Below are positions 6,573 through 12,949 of a stretch of 12,949 nucleotides of DNA, in pieces. The translations under genes and the position numbers were made by a program. The number at the start of each line of letters is the position of its first letter. Within the stretch, counting starts at the first letter, position 1. The DNA is taken from assembly GCA_945787595.1 (NCBI GenBank), contig CALZJV010000194.1, forward strand, positions 1 through 12,949, given 5' to 3'. The DNA is from an uncultured Desulfobacterales bacterium. GTDB lineage: Bacteria; Desulfobacterota; Desulfobacteria; Desulfobacterales; JAFDCJ01. Below the pieces are notes generated by a model, which worked only from the letters and a program-made list of their open reading frames with translations, was not told where the DNA came from and searched no databases.

Positions 6573-7571
6573 ATGCTACGCAAAACTACTCGAACGATTG
6601 GTATCTGCATCATCATCAGTTTTATGGTCGCATCCGTGTCGCTGGCTGCCGATTTCACCTTTCATGGCGCTAGTCAGTTTGATGAAAACCATGCATTCAC
6701 GCGATTGATGCGCAAGTTTGAAGAGCTTGTGCAATTGTATTACTCGGGCGACAAGTCGATTGAATTCGTGATGCATCTGAACAGCGAACTGGGACTTGAA
6801 AAAGATTATTTTGCTTATATGAACCAGGGTCTCTCGGTAGACTACGCCGTCGTCGCGCCGTCGCATATGTCGACCTTCTCCAAAATGGCGACGCTGCTTG
6901 ACCCGCCGATGCTCTATAAGAATCATATTCACTGGAGTAAAGTTCTCGGTGGCGATGCTTTAAACCCGATTAAGGAAGACGTATTGAAACGGGCCGATGT
7001 TCTTCTCATCGGATACGGCGGCGGCGGAACGCGTCACCTGATTGTCAACAAACCGGTTCAGACCATGGCCGATGTCAAAGGGCTTCCGATCCGGGTCATG
7101 GGCGCACCGATTCAGACCCGTATGTTTAATGCGTTCGGCATGGCACCGACGGTGATCGCATATGCCGAAGTTTACAATGCGATTCAGACCGGCGTTATCA
7201 ATGCTGCCGAGAATGAAGCGGCCGGTATCCAGCAGATGAAATTTTACGAAGTGGGGCCGAACATTGCCATGACAGCCCATTCGATTACGGTCCGTCCGCT
7301 CTGCTTCAGCAACAAGACCTTCAAACGCCTTCCTGCAGATCTTCAGACCGCTGTTATGCAGGCCGGTAAGGACGCGGGCACTTTTGGCCGCATCCTCGAG
7401 TCATCCGAGGACATTAAAAAGTTGATGCAGATGCAAAGCGAAGGCAAGCTCAAGACAATTTACTTTAAGGAACGCGACGCGTTGGTCAAAGCTGCTGAGC
7501 CGGTCATCAAGGCCTATTTTGAAGAGAATAATGCATCGCATGTCCTGCAAAGTATCATGAGTGCTCAGTAA
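6573..7571 (+). CDS. TRAP transporter solute-binding protein (DctP family)
   Basis: This is the periplasmic substrate-binding subunit of a tripartite ATP-independent periplasmic transporter, 332 residues. A signal peptide is evident: basic MLRKTTR, a hydrophobic core (about 9-22) and cleavage near SLAA|D at residue 26. The mature part shows the family pattern, with Arg174 in GLPIRVMGAP, the conserved arginine that usually pairs with a substrate carboxylate. It is followed by the FGMAPTVIAYAEVYNAIQTGVINAAEN block, which matches the typical P.P..Y.AL..GVIDG.EN segment. Ligands are therefore probably organic anions, and the neighbouring LarA-like and CoA genes favour a hydroxy- or short carboxylic acid. 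AAGGAGG (6562-6568) lies 4 nt before the ATG, a strong ribosome binding site. A stable hairpin follows the gene and separates it from the permease genes. Confidence 0.93.
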   Translation: MLRKTTRTIGICIIISFMVASVSLAADFTFHGASQFDENHAFTRLMRKFEELVQLYYSGDKSIEFVMHLNSELGLEKDYFAYMNQGLSVDYAVVAPSHMSTFSKMATLLDPPMLYKNHIHWSKVLGGDALNPIKEDVLKRADVLLIGYGGGGTRHLIVNKPVQTMADVKGLPIRVMGAPIQTRMFNAFGMAPTVIAYAEVYNAIQTGVINAAENEAAGIQQMKFYEVGPNIAMTAHSITVRPLCFSNKTFKRLPADLQTAVMQAGKDAGTFGRILESSEDIKKLMQMQSEGKLKTIYFKERDALVKAAEPVIKAYFEENNASHVLQSIMSAQ

Positions 7572-7618
7572 ATCGTAATTCAATTTAGAGCATAATCTGC
7601 GCTTCAGCGTGACGGTTG

Positions 7619-7648
7619 CAAGCCGGCAGCCGCAGGGCTGCTGGCTTG
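7619..7648 (+). promoter_or_regulatory. stable hairpin between binding-protein and permease genes
   Basis: Arms of 13 nt (7619-7631 and 7636-7648) pair fully with one G-U wobble around a GCAG loop. A weak TACTTTT follows. The position, 48 bp after the binding-protein stop and 100 bp before the small permease, fits an RNA stabiliser or partial terminator that keeps binding-protein mRNA in excess over permease mRNA. A second inverted repeat, GCCGCTG/CAGCGGC (7671-7677/7710-7716), follows. Confidence 0.55.
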
Positions 7649-7747
7649 TACTTTTCAAGACTCCCCGTTCGCCGCTGGCGCAGGGAGATGCGCTCGCCCT
7701 TCCGTTCAACAGCGGCGGTATTCTTGGCCAGGACTGGATATCGTATC

Positions 7748-8227
7748 ATGAGGAAATTAATTCAAGGATATTATCGCTTTCTCCAAATCCTGCTTATCGT
7801 TTTGATGGGACTGCTAATGATTCCGGTAGGGCTTCAAATCTTTGCCCGATATATCGGGTTGATCCCAAGATATATCTGGACCGAGGAAATGGCCCGTTTT
7901 AGTTTTATCTGGATCATCCTGATCGGATCGATGATCGCCGTGCGGGATGGCACCCACTTTGCCGTGGATCTGCTCCCGCAACCCAAGACCAAAAAGGGAG
8001 AAGTGTTGGTAAACCTATTTGTTGATTTCACAATATTTCTGGTTGCACTAATTTTTATCGTCTGGGGCTGGCCGCTGGTAAAATTCGGCTTGATGCAGGA
8101 ATCGGAGATGGCTGAATTGCCGATGGTGTTTATTTACTCGGCTTGGCCGATCGCCGGTGTTACTTGGCTATTGTTCTTGGGCGAAAAACTGGTCGACCAC
8201 ATCAAATTGTGGCGGAGCGAAAGCTGA
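7748..8227 (+). CDS. TRAP transporter small permease (DctQ family)
   Basis: This is the small membrane subunit of the TRAP transporter, 159 residues with four predicted membrane segments (about 9-33, 50-66, 87-108 and 124-146), the usual DctQ topology. The family signature WTEEMARFSFIW (44-55) and the RDGTHFAVD segment (66-74) are clear. The open frame extends upstream to 7616, but that part is Arg-rich, unlike the family, and overlaps the hairpin region. ATG 7748 gives a normal N-terminus (MRKLIQGYYRFLQILL). No strong ribosome binding site precedes it, so expression may be lower than that of the binding protein. Its stop codon shares one base with the start of the large permease, implying coupled translation and a stable Q-M membrane complex. 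Confidence 0.9.
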   Translation: MRKLIQGYYRFLQILLIVLMGLLMIPVGLQIFARYIGLIPRYIWTEEMARFSFIWIILIGSMIAVRDGTHFAVDLLPQPKTKKGEVLVNLFVDFTIFLVALIFIVWGWPLVKFGLMQESEMAELPMVFIYSAWPIAGVTWLLFLGEKLVDHIKLWRSES

Positions 8228-9528
8228 TGACACCATTGGAAGTTTCGGCAATTCTATTTCCGGTATTCGGGATCCTGGTGTTTCTGAGAGTACCCGTGGC
8301 GTTTGCGCTCGGTCTGTCCTGCGTTCCGGTGTTCATGCTGGACCCTCGTCTGACCCCGTTTCTCTTAATGAACGAAATGTTCAAGTCCTACAATGCCTTT
8401 GTGCTGCTGGCCGTTCCCTTTTTCCTCATGGCGGCCAACATTATGAACATGGCTGGAATCACCGACCGCCTGGTGCGACTTTCCCAGGCGATGGTGGGAC
8501 ACCTGCCGGGCGGCTTGGGGCATATCAATGTGGTGGTCAGCATGCTGTTTGCGGGGATATCGGGGTCTTCGAATGCGGACGCCGCCGGCATTGGCGCATT
8601 GCTCATTCCTCAGATGAAAAAACAGGGGTTTTCGACGAGTTTTACCGTTGCCGTCACAGCATGTTCGGCGGTGATGGGCGTCATCATACCACCGAGCATC
8701 CTCATGGTGGTGTGGGGCGGCCTTATGACGGTATCCATCGGTGGGTTGTTTCTGGCCGGGGTCATCCCGGGTATTTTGATCGCCGCATCGCAAATGCTGA
8801 CCGTTTATATTTACGCAAAAATCTACCGCTACCCCATGTACTCGCGTTCGTCATTAAAATCGGCCGCACTTGCCATTGTTCAGTCCATTTTGCCCATGAT
8901 GACACCGTTGATTATCGTCGGCGGCATTGTCGCCGGAATGTTTACACCGACCGAAGCCTCGGCCATCGCCGTGTTTTACTCTCTCATTCTGGGGCTGGGG
9001 ATATACCGCTCGATAAAAGTTAAAGATGTTCCCAAGGTGCTTTATGAGTCGGCCCGTTTTGCAGCGATCCCCCTTTTTTGTGTCGGCACCGCATCGGCCT
9101 TCGGCTGGCTGCTGGCCTATTACAAAGTTCCACTTGCCCTGGTGGAGTTCCTGAAGCAATTCGGCGTCGGCCCCGTCAGCACTGGCCTCATCATAGCCGG
9201 CGCGTTTTTGTTTATCGGCATGTTCATCGACGCCATCCCGGCGATCATCATACTGGGCACTGTGCTGTGGCCGTTGGCCGAGTTCGCAGGTCTTCATCCA
9301 ATCCATTTCGCAATCATCGGCGTCATCTCACTGGCCTTCGGTCTGGTGACACCGCCTTATGGGCTCTGTCTTTTAATTGCCTGCGCGATTGGCGATATAA
9401 AGCTGGTGAAGGCCTTGAAAGATGTTGCCATCATCTTGCTGCCCATGCTGGTTATCCTCCTGATCGTCATTCTTTTCCCCGATCTGATTATGTTTCTGCC
9501 GCGGATGTTGATGTCTAAATTCCTCTGA
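8227..9528 (+). CDS. TRAP transporter large permease (DctM family)
   Basis: This is the large membrane subunit of the TRAP transporter, 433 residues with about a dozen hydrophobic segments, which couples substrate uptake to the sodium gradient in characterised homologues. Family motifs in order are RVPVAFALG (21-29), LAVPFFLMAANIM (61-73), FAGISGSSNADAAGIG (108-123), IIPPSI (153-158) and, near the C-terminus, a FGLVTPPYGLCL segment. The GISGSSNADA motif is the usual signature of the transport core. The start is ATG 8227 (TGATG junction with the small permease, GGAG about 9 nt upstream). An in-frame extension to 8143 would overlap the small permease and adds nothing family-like. Length is normal and the gene is intact. 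Confidence 0.93.
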   Translation: MTPLEVSAILFPVFGILVFLRVPVAFALGLSCVPVFMLDPRLTPFLLMNEMFKSYNAFVLLAVPFFLMAANIMNMAGITDRLVRLSQAMVGHLPGGLGHINVVVSMLFAGISGSSNADAAGIGALLIPQMKKQGFSTSFTVAVTACSAVMGVIIPPSILMVVWGGLMTVSIGGLFLAGVIPGILIAASQMLTVYIYAKIYRYPMYSRSSLKSAALAIVQSILPMMTPLIIVGGIVAGMFTPTEASAIAVFYSLILGLGIYRSIKVKDVPKVLYESARFAAIPLFCVGTASAFGWLLAYYKVPLALVEFLKQFGVGPVSTGLIIAGAFLFIGMFIDAIPAIIILGTVLWPLAEFAGLHPIHFAIIGVISLAFGLVTPPYGLCLLIACAIGDIKLVKALKDVAIILLPMLVILLIVILFPDLIMFLPRMLMSKFL

Positions 9529-9590
9529 GCAATACCCATGCAGAAAAAAATGGTCGAATTAAAATTTCAAATAAATAAAATGAGGGATAC

Positions 9591-10847
9591 ATGAATTTAC
9601 CACGTATGTATCGTATTCATCAGAGGTTTAACGGCACCAAAGTTGACGATATAAGAGAAACGGTGAGGGCTGAGTTGAACACATTGTCTTTAACCGCCGT
9701 CAAACCGGGACATCGGGTCGCGATTACCGCGGGCAGCCGCGGAATTGCCAATATCGCTCAAATATTGCAGGCGATTGTAGAATTTTTTAGAGCCCTCGGT
9801 GTTGAACCTTATATCTTTCCGGCGATGGGAAGCCATGGCGGTGCAACTGCCGCCGGACAGGTTGCGATGTTGGCACAGTTGGGAGTGAATGAATCCTTTG
9901 TGAAAGCCCCAATTCTCTCTTCCATGGAAGTGGAAAAGATAAGCCGTATAGAAGACGGTGTGCCGGTATTTATCGATAAGCATGCGTACTCTGCCGATCA
10001 CATCGTTGTGGTTAACCGGATTAAGTGTCACACTAAATTCAAGTCCTCGATCGAAAGCGGACTGATGAAGATGATGGCCATCGGCATGGGCAAACAAAGA
10101 GGAGCCGAGCTTTATCACAAAGCAGCGATACAGTATACGTTTCCAAAAATCATCGTGGATGCCGGCCGCGAAGTGATAAGGCAAGCACCAATCTTATGCG
10201 GATTGGGAATTGTTGAAAACGGTTATGGGGAAACGGCCAAGATTGAGGCTTTGAAACCCGAAGATATTGAAGGGAAAGAAAAAGAGCTTTTGAAGTTGTC
10301 CAAAAAAATGATAGCCAAACTTCCTTTTAATGAGATCGATCTCCTCATTGTCGATGAGATGGGAAAAGATATCAGTGGGGTAGGGATGGATCCGAATATC
10401 ACCGGGAGAAATCGAGATCTGTTAGGTAGTTTTCCTAACCCGGCACATGTAAAGAGACTTTTCGTGCGAGATCTAACAGATAAAAGCAAGGGAAATGCGA
10501 TTGGAATTGGTTTGGCCGATATTACGACCCAAAGACTTGTCGATAAAATCGACCAGAAAGCGACGTACATAAACAGCATTACCGGGATTAGCCTGGAAAA
10601 GGCCGCCATTCCCATGTATGTTGAAAACGATCTGGAAGCCATCGAAATCGCGCTGGGATCTGTCGGTCTGATTTCACCGAATAAAAGTAAAATCGTAAGG
10701 ATCAAAAATACGCTTGAATTAGAAATCGTTGAGGCCTCTGAGGCCTATGCTAAAGAGCTCCGAAAAAGAACTGATCTGGAAATTATTGATGAACCAAGCT
10801 CCATACTATTTAACAACGCCAATAATCTTATGCCCCTAAAAATTTAG
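9591..10847 (+). CDS. LarA-like (DUF2088) nickel-dependent racemase/epimerase homologue
   Basis: This 418-residue protein has the size and layout of lactate racemase LarA, whose family epimerises 2-hydroxy acids using a nickel-pincer nucleotide cofactor. The N-terminal domain has VAITAGSRGIAN, then IVEFFRALGVEPYIFPAMGSHGG (65-84), where His82 sits near the position of the catalytic LarA His108. The segment VNRIKCHTKFKSSIESGLMK is followed by AIGMGKQRGAELYH. Lys160 and His176 are 16 residues apart, the same spacing as Lys184 and His200 that hold the cofactor in LarA, and His147 may stand for His174. I infer that it binds the pincer cofactor. The substrate is unknown, and D/L-lactate itself is only one option. 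GAGGG lies 5 nt before the ATG, and the gene begins 62 bp after the large permease, probably in the same transcript. No larB, larC or larE is in the window. An alternative is a cofactor-free DUF2088 protein. Confidence 0.7.
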   Translation: MNLPRMYRIHQRFNGTKVDDIRETVRAELNTLSLTAVKPGHRVAITAGSRGIANIAQILQAIVEFFRALGVEPYIFPAMGSHGGATAAGQVAMLAQLGVNESFVKAPILSSMEVEKISRIEDGVPVFIDKHAYSADHIVVVNRIKCHTKFKSSIESGLMKMMAIGMGKQRGAELYHKAAIQYTFPKIIVDAGREVIRQAPILCGLGIVENGYGETAKIEALKPEDIEGKEKELLKLSKKMIAKLPFNEIDLLIVDEMGKDISGVGMDPNITGRNRDLLGSFPNPAHVKRLFVRDLTDKSKGNAIGIGLADITTQRLVDKIDQKATYINSITGISLEKAAIPMYVENDLEAIEIALGSVGLISPNKSKIVRIKNTLELEIVEASEAYAKELRKRTDLEIIDEPSSILFNNANNLMPLKI

Positions 10848-11314
10848 TAAGATAATGCAATATACAAATTCACCTGATAATATATTCCGGCTACCAACAA
10901 CATAACGCCATCTAACCTTTTGGAAAATATATATTTCGTCCACTAATCCTAGATTTTTAGAACGCCTTGAAAGGTTCGATTTAGGCAGTCGAAGTCCAAC
11001 AAAAATATTAGCTGAAAAAAGTGTATATTCGCCATGGCTAATCTGCAAAATTATAAGCGAGTGAAAATTCGGATGGACGATATGATATCACAACAATTTT
11101 TTAGGCCCCCAAATCTTTGCTATGTTTACTTATGTCCTCAATCCACTTATCCTATTGAAATTAATGTAAATTATGAAGAGGGGCGAGGAAATTAATATTA
11201 ACAATAGTAACAGCAAGTTACAATAGATTTTACAAAATTGCAAATTTATTGAGGACATAATTTTTTCAGTATCTGCGCAGCTCATCTTATCTGATTCAGC
11301 TACAAACCAGTGTA
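10848..11314. other. AT-rich gene-free region at the element boundary
   Basis: No coding sequence of recognisable family is present. Base composition turns AT-rich after the LarA-like gene. The region contains the 13-bp inverted repeat at 11130-11260, the palindrome TTAATATTAA (11192-11201), and GTAAC-AGCAA-GTTAC (11207-11221) flanked by two copies of ACAATAG (11201-11207 and 11220-11226). No clear terminator follows the LarA-like gene. Confidence 0.5.
11130..11260. repeat. perfect 13-bp inverted repeat enclosing 105 bp
   Basis: TTATGTCCTCAAT (11130-11142) and ATTGAGGACATAA (11248-11260) are exact reverse complements. The right arm lies 54 bp beyond the 3' end of the recombinase pair, where the end of a recombinase element would be expected. 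It may be an element end or recombinase binding pair. Alternatively, the 131-bp unit may itself be a small miniature element, but no flanking target duplication is visible. Confidence 0.6.
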
Positions 11315-12334
11315 TTAAAGGCTATCGAGCCAGGCCAGCGTTTCTTTTTTATGTTCCCAGTCAATCAACTCATCGATTTTGGGATCATACTCCAGTGTGG
11401 ATTGACTATATTGGATAAATTTTTTCTGTACTTTTCGTTTCGTTTTTAAATCCAGGTGCAAATAGATCGCAGTGGATTGGATACTTTCATGGCCCAGATG
11501 ATTTTTCACATCCGACAGTGCTTTCCCGGACGCCAACATATTAATGGCGCAGGCGTGCCGGAAGCTGTGCACCGGATGTATCATTTTAAGCCGCTTGGGG
11601 TTTAACGCGATGGAAAGATATTTTTGACACAACAAATAAATGCCCTTGCGGGTTAATGGTCGGCCATGTTTGTTGATAAACAAACAGTGCTGATAAATGG
11701 GTTTTGGATGGGGCCGGTACTGAGTTATGTAGCGTTTGATGAGATCCGTTGTTTTTTGACCCAGCTTGATGAGGCGAAATTTATTTCCTTTTCCCAAAAT
11801 GGTTAAGGTTTTTTGGGCCGGGTTGAAGTAATCAACATTGAGCATTGCGACTTCACTAGCTCTAGCGCCAGAATCAGCCAGTAGATGGACAATGGTATAG
11901 TCCCTAAAGCCCAGGGGTTTTTTGAGATCAACGGCCTGATAGACATCAAGGATTTCTTCGACATATAAGAATCCGACAATCTTTTTTTGTGATTTTTTTT
12001 GCGGAATAGCTAAAATGGCATCGGCAATCTCACGTTTTTGTGGATACATCAAACGGATCATCTTCGCCAGAGATTTGATAACGGCTAGACGCTGATTTCT
12101 GGTATTGACTGCATTGCTGCGATCGGAGTGCAAATAATCCAAAAAAGCCAGGATGAGTTCCAAGGAAAGATGATCGATTGAAAGTGAGGCGACTTTGATT
12201 GAGTAGTATTTAGCGGCAAATGGCAATAAAAGGGTTAACGCCTCGCGGTAAGCTTCAATGGTTCGTTGACTGCTGCCTTTGATGCGAAAATGGTATTGGT
12301 CTAAAAATTGTTGAACACAGCTAGTCAGCTTCAT
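11315..12334 (-). CDS. tyrosine recombinase/integrase
   Basis: This is a 339-residue tyrosine recombinase that cuts and rejoins DNA through a phosphotyrosine link. An N-terminal core-binding SAM-like domain (about 1-95, with RTIEAYREAL and a TRNQRLAVIKSLAK helix) precedes the catalytic domain (about 120-310). All catalytic residues are present: Arg158 (SGARASE), Lys185 (GKGNKFR), His256 and Arg259 (HSFRH), His282 (HLGHESI) and nucleophile Tyr291 (STAIYLH). The protein is intact and probably active. It starts with ATG 12334, overlapping the upstream recombinase stop by ATGA, and has no ribosome binding site of its own, so translation is likely coupled. The order and length resemble the last gene of recombinase-in-trio elements, but other tandem-recombinase elements cannot be excluded. 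Confidence 0.88.
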   Translation of the reverse strand: MKLTSCVQQFLDQYHFRIKGSSQRTIEAYREALTLLLPFAAKYYSIKVASLSIDHLSLELILAFLDYLHSDRSNAVNTRNQRLAVIKSLAKMIRLMYPQKREIADAILAIPQKKSQKKIVGFLYVEEILDVYQAVDLKKPLGFRDYTIVHLLADSGARASEVAMLNVDYFNPAQKTLTILGKGNKFRLIKLGQKTTDLIKRYITQYRPHPKPIYQHCLFINKHGRPLTRKGIYLLCQKYLSIALNPKRLKMIHPVHSFRHACAINMLASGKALSDVKNHLGHESIQSTAIYLHLDLKTKRKVQKKFIQYSQSTLEYDPKIDELIDWEHKKETLAWLDSL

Positions 12335-12949
12335 GGTTGATGGGGATGTGTGCTTAAAAAATTAACAAGGCTCAGACGCTGTTGGGCATCTATCACTTTG
12401 AGATATTTGATTGTATACATATAGTTACTATGGCCCATGTAAACAGCCAAAACCGGCAAGGCATTGTTAGGACAGCCTCCCCTTTTTCTGACACGACTTA
12501 GGGTATTGACTGCAAACGAATGACGCAGGCTATGTGGGGTGGGGCAACTGATGTTTAGGTTGCCGGTGATCTGTCTGGGCTGCTCAAGGCCGATATCGCT
12601 GACGGCCTGATGAAAGACGCTTCGCACACGGTTGTCGTTTAATCCTCTTGCCGTAGAGTTTGCTAAAAGGTATTTGTTGTCAACATCTGCAAGCAGGCAC
12701 CGGCGTACGGCCAGATAGTTTTCAATTTCTATAGCCACAGATTGCGGCAGCGGTATCAAGCGGTCTTTTTTGAACTTGGTCTTTTCAATGTAAATGGTTT
12801 TGTCCTCAAAGCGGTAATGGTTGAGCTTCAAACGTAACGGTTCACCGATTCGCAAGCCGCATCGCGCCAACAAAACAATGGCCATGTAGCCCGATAGATC
12901 CTTTAAGTATTTACACTTTGATACTTTTCGTATCCGGTTACTGACGGCC
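12331..12949 (-). CDS. tyrosine recombinase, N-terminus beyond the window (partial)
   Basis: This is the catalytic domain of a second tyrosine recombinase. The reading frame stays open to the window edge, 21 codons beyond the ATG at 12885, so that ATG is internal and the gene is cut by the window. The catalytic set is complete: Arg in ARCGLRIGE, Lys in EKTKFKKDR, His and Arg in TPHSLRHSFA, His in VYMGHSNYM and the nucleophile Tyr in the IKYLKV segment. The insert RKRGGCPNNALPVLAVYMGH is typical of recombinases found in tandem sets, where CGG-N-type loops precede the GH motif. It ends in a TGA that overlaps the start of the next recombinase (12331-12334), so both belong to one transcript. A third recombinase further upstream would be expected if this is a recombinase-in-trio element. 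Confidence 0.85.
   Translation of the reverse strand, partial: AVSNRIRKVSKCKYLKDLSGYMAIVLLARCGLRIGEPLRLKLNHYRFEDKTIYIEKTKFKKDRLIPLPQSVAIEIENYLAVRRCLLADVDNKYLLANSTARGLNDNRVRSVFHQAVSDIGLEQPRQITGNLNISCPTPHSLRHSFAVNTLSRVRKRGGCPNNALPVLAVYMGHSNYMYTIKYLKVIDAQQRLSLVNFLSTHPHQP

Noticed and set aside
7616..7747. upstream in-frame extension of the small permease
   Set aside because: The added residues are Arg-rich and unlike the family N-terminus, and they would be encoded by the hairpin region.
8157..9023. 288-residue open frame inside the large permease gene
   Set aside because: Its translation is rich in Gly, Arg and His without domain features. It is a shifted frame of a clearly conserved permease.
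10836..11048. 70-residue minus-strand open frame after the LarA-like gene
   Set aside because: It has no family match, no good ribosome binding site, and overlaps the stop of the LarA-like gene.

Overview
The window looks like a chromosomal accessory region of an anaerobic, probably sulfate-reducing or related, deltaproteobacterium (Desulfobacterota/Desulfobacterales type). This is an inference. It rests on a TRAP carboxylate transporter beside a family III CoA-transferase, an enoyl-CoA hydratase and a lactate-racemase-like protein, on clear AAGGAG-type ribosome binding sites, and on nearby toxin-antitoxin and recombinase debris. No rRNA, tRNA or CRISPR array was seen.

Layout. Positions 84-584 (minus) hold a decayed higBA toxin-antitoxin pair: the toxin lacks its N-terminus and the antitoxin has an in-frame TGA. 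Positions 585-932 are non-coding and carry hairpins and an imperfect 22-bp direct repeat. Positions 933-2244 (minus) hold a GH88/GH105-like unsaturated glycuronyl hydrolase gene broken near its 3' end by a frameshift, probably with a small deletion. A divergent promoter region leads to a VOC/glyoxalase-fold gene (2531-2917, plus) and then an NAD-dependent epimerase-like gene (3012-3909) broken by a frameshift and apparent deletion in its Rossmann half.

Positions 4167-6195 encode an enoyl-CoA hydratase and a CaiB/BaiF-type CoA-transferase whose genes overlap by 17 bp. A 377-bp gap rich in inverted repeats precedes a complete TRAP transporter operon (solute-binding protein 6573-7571, small permease 7748-8227, large permease 8227-9528), followed at 62 bp by a LarA-like protein (9591-10847). 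This protein keeps a Lys and a His at the same 16-residue spacing as the nickel-pincer ligands of lactate racemase. Together the intact genes suggest import of an organic (perhaps hydroxy-) acid, 2-epimerisation, activation to a CoA thioester and enoyl-CoA chemistry. That pathway is inferred from gene content only.

From about 10848 the sequence becomes AT-rich and gene-free, with a perfect 13-bp inverted repeat at 11130-11142/11248-11260. It then enters two tandem, ATGA-overlapping tyrosine recombinases on the minus strand (11315-12334 and 12331 to the window edge), which look like the 3' end of a multi-recombinase mobile element.
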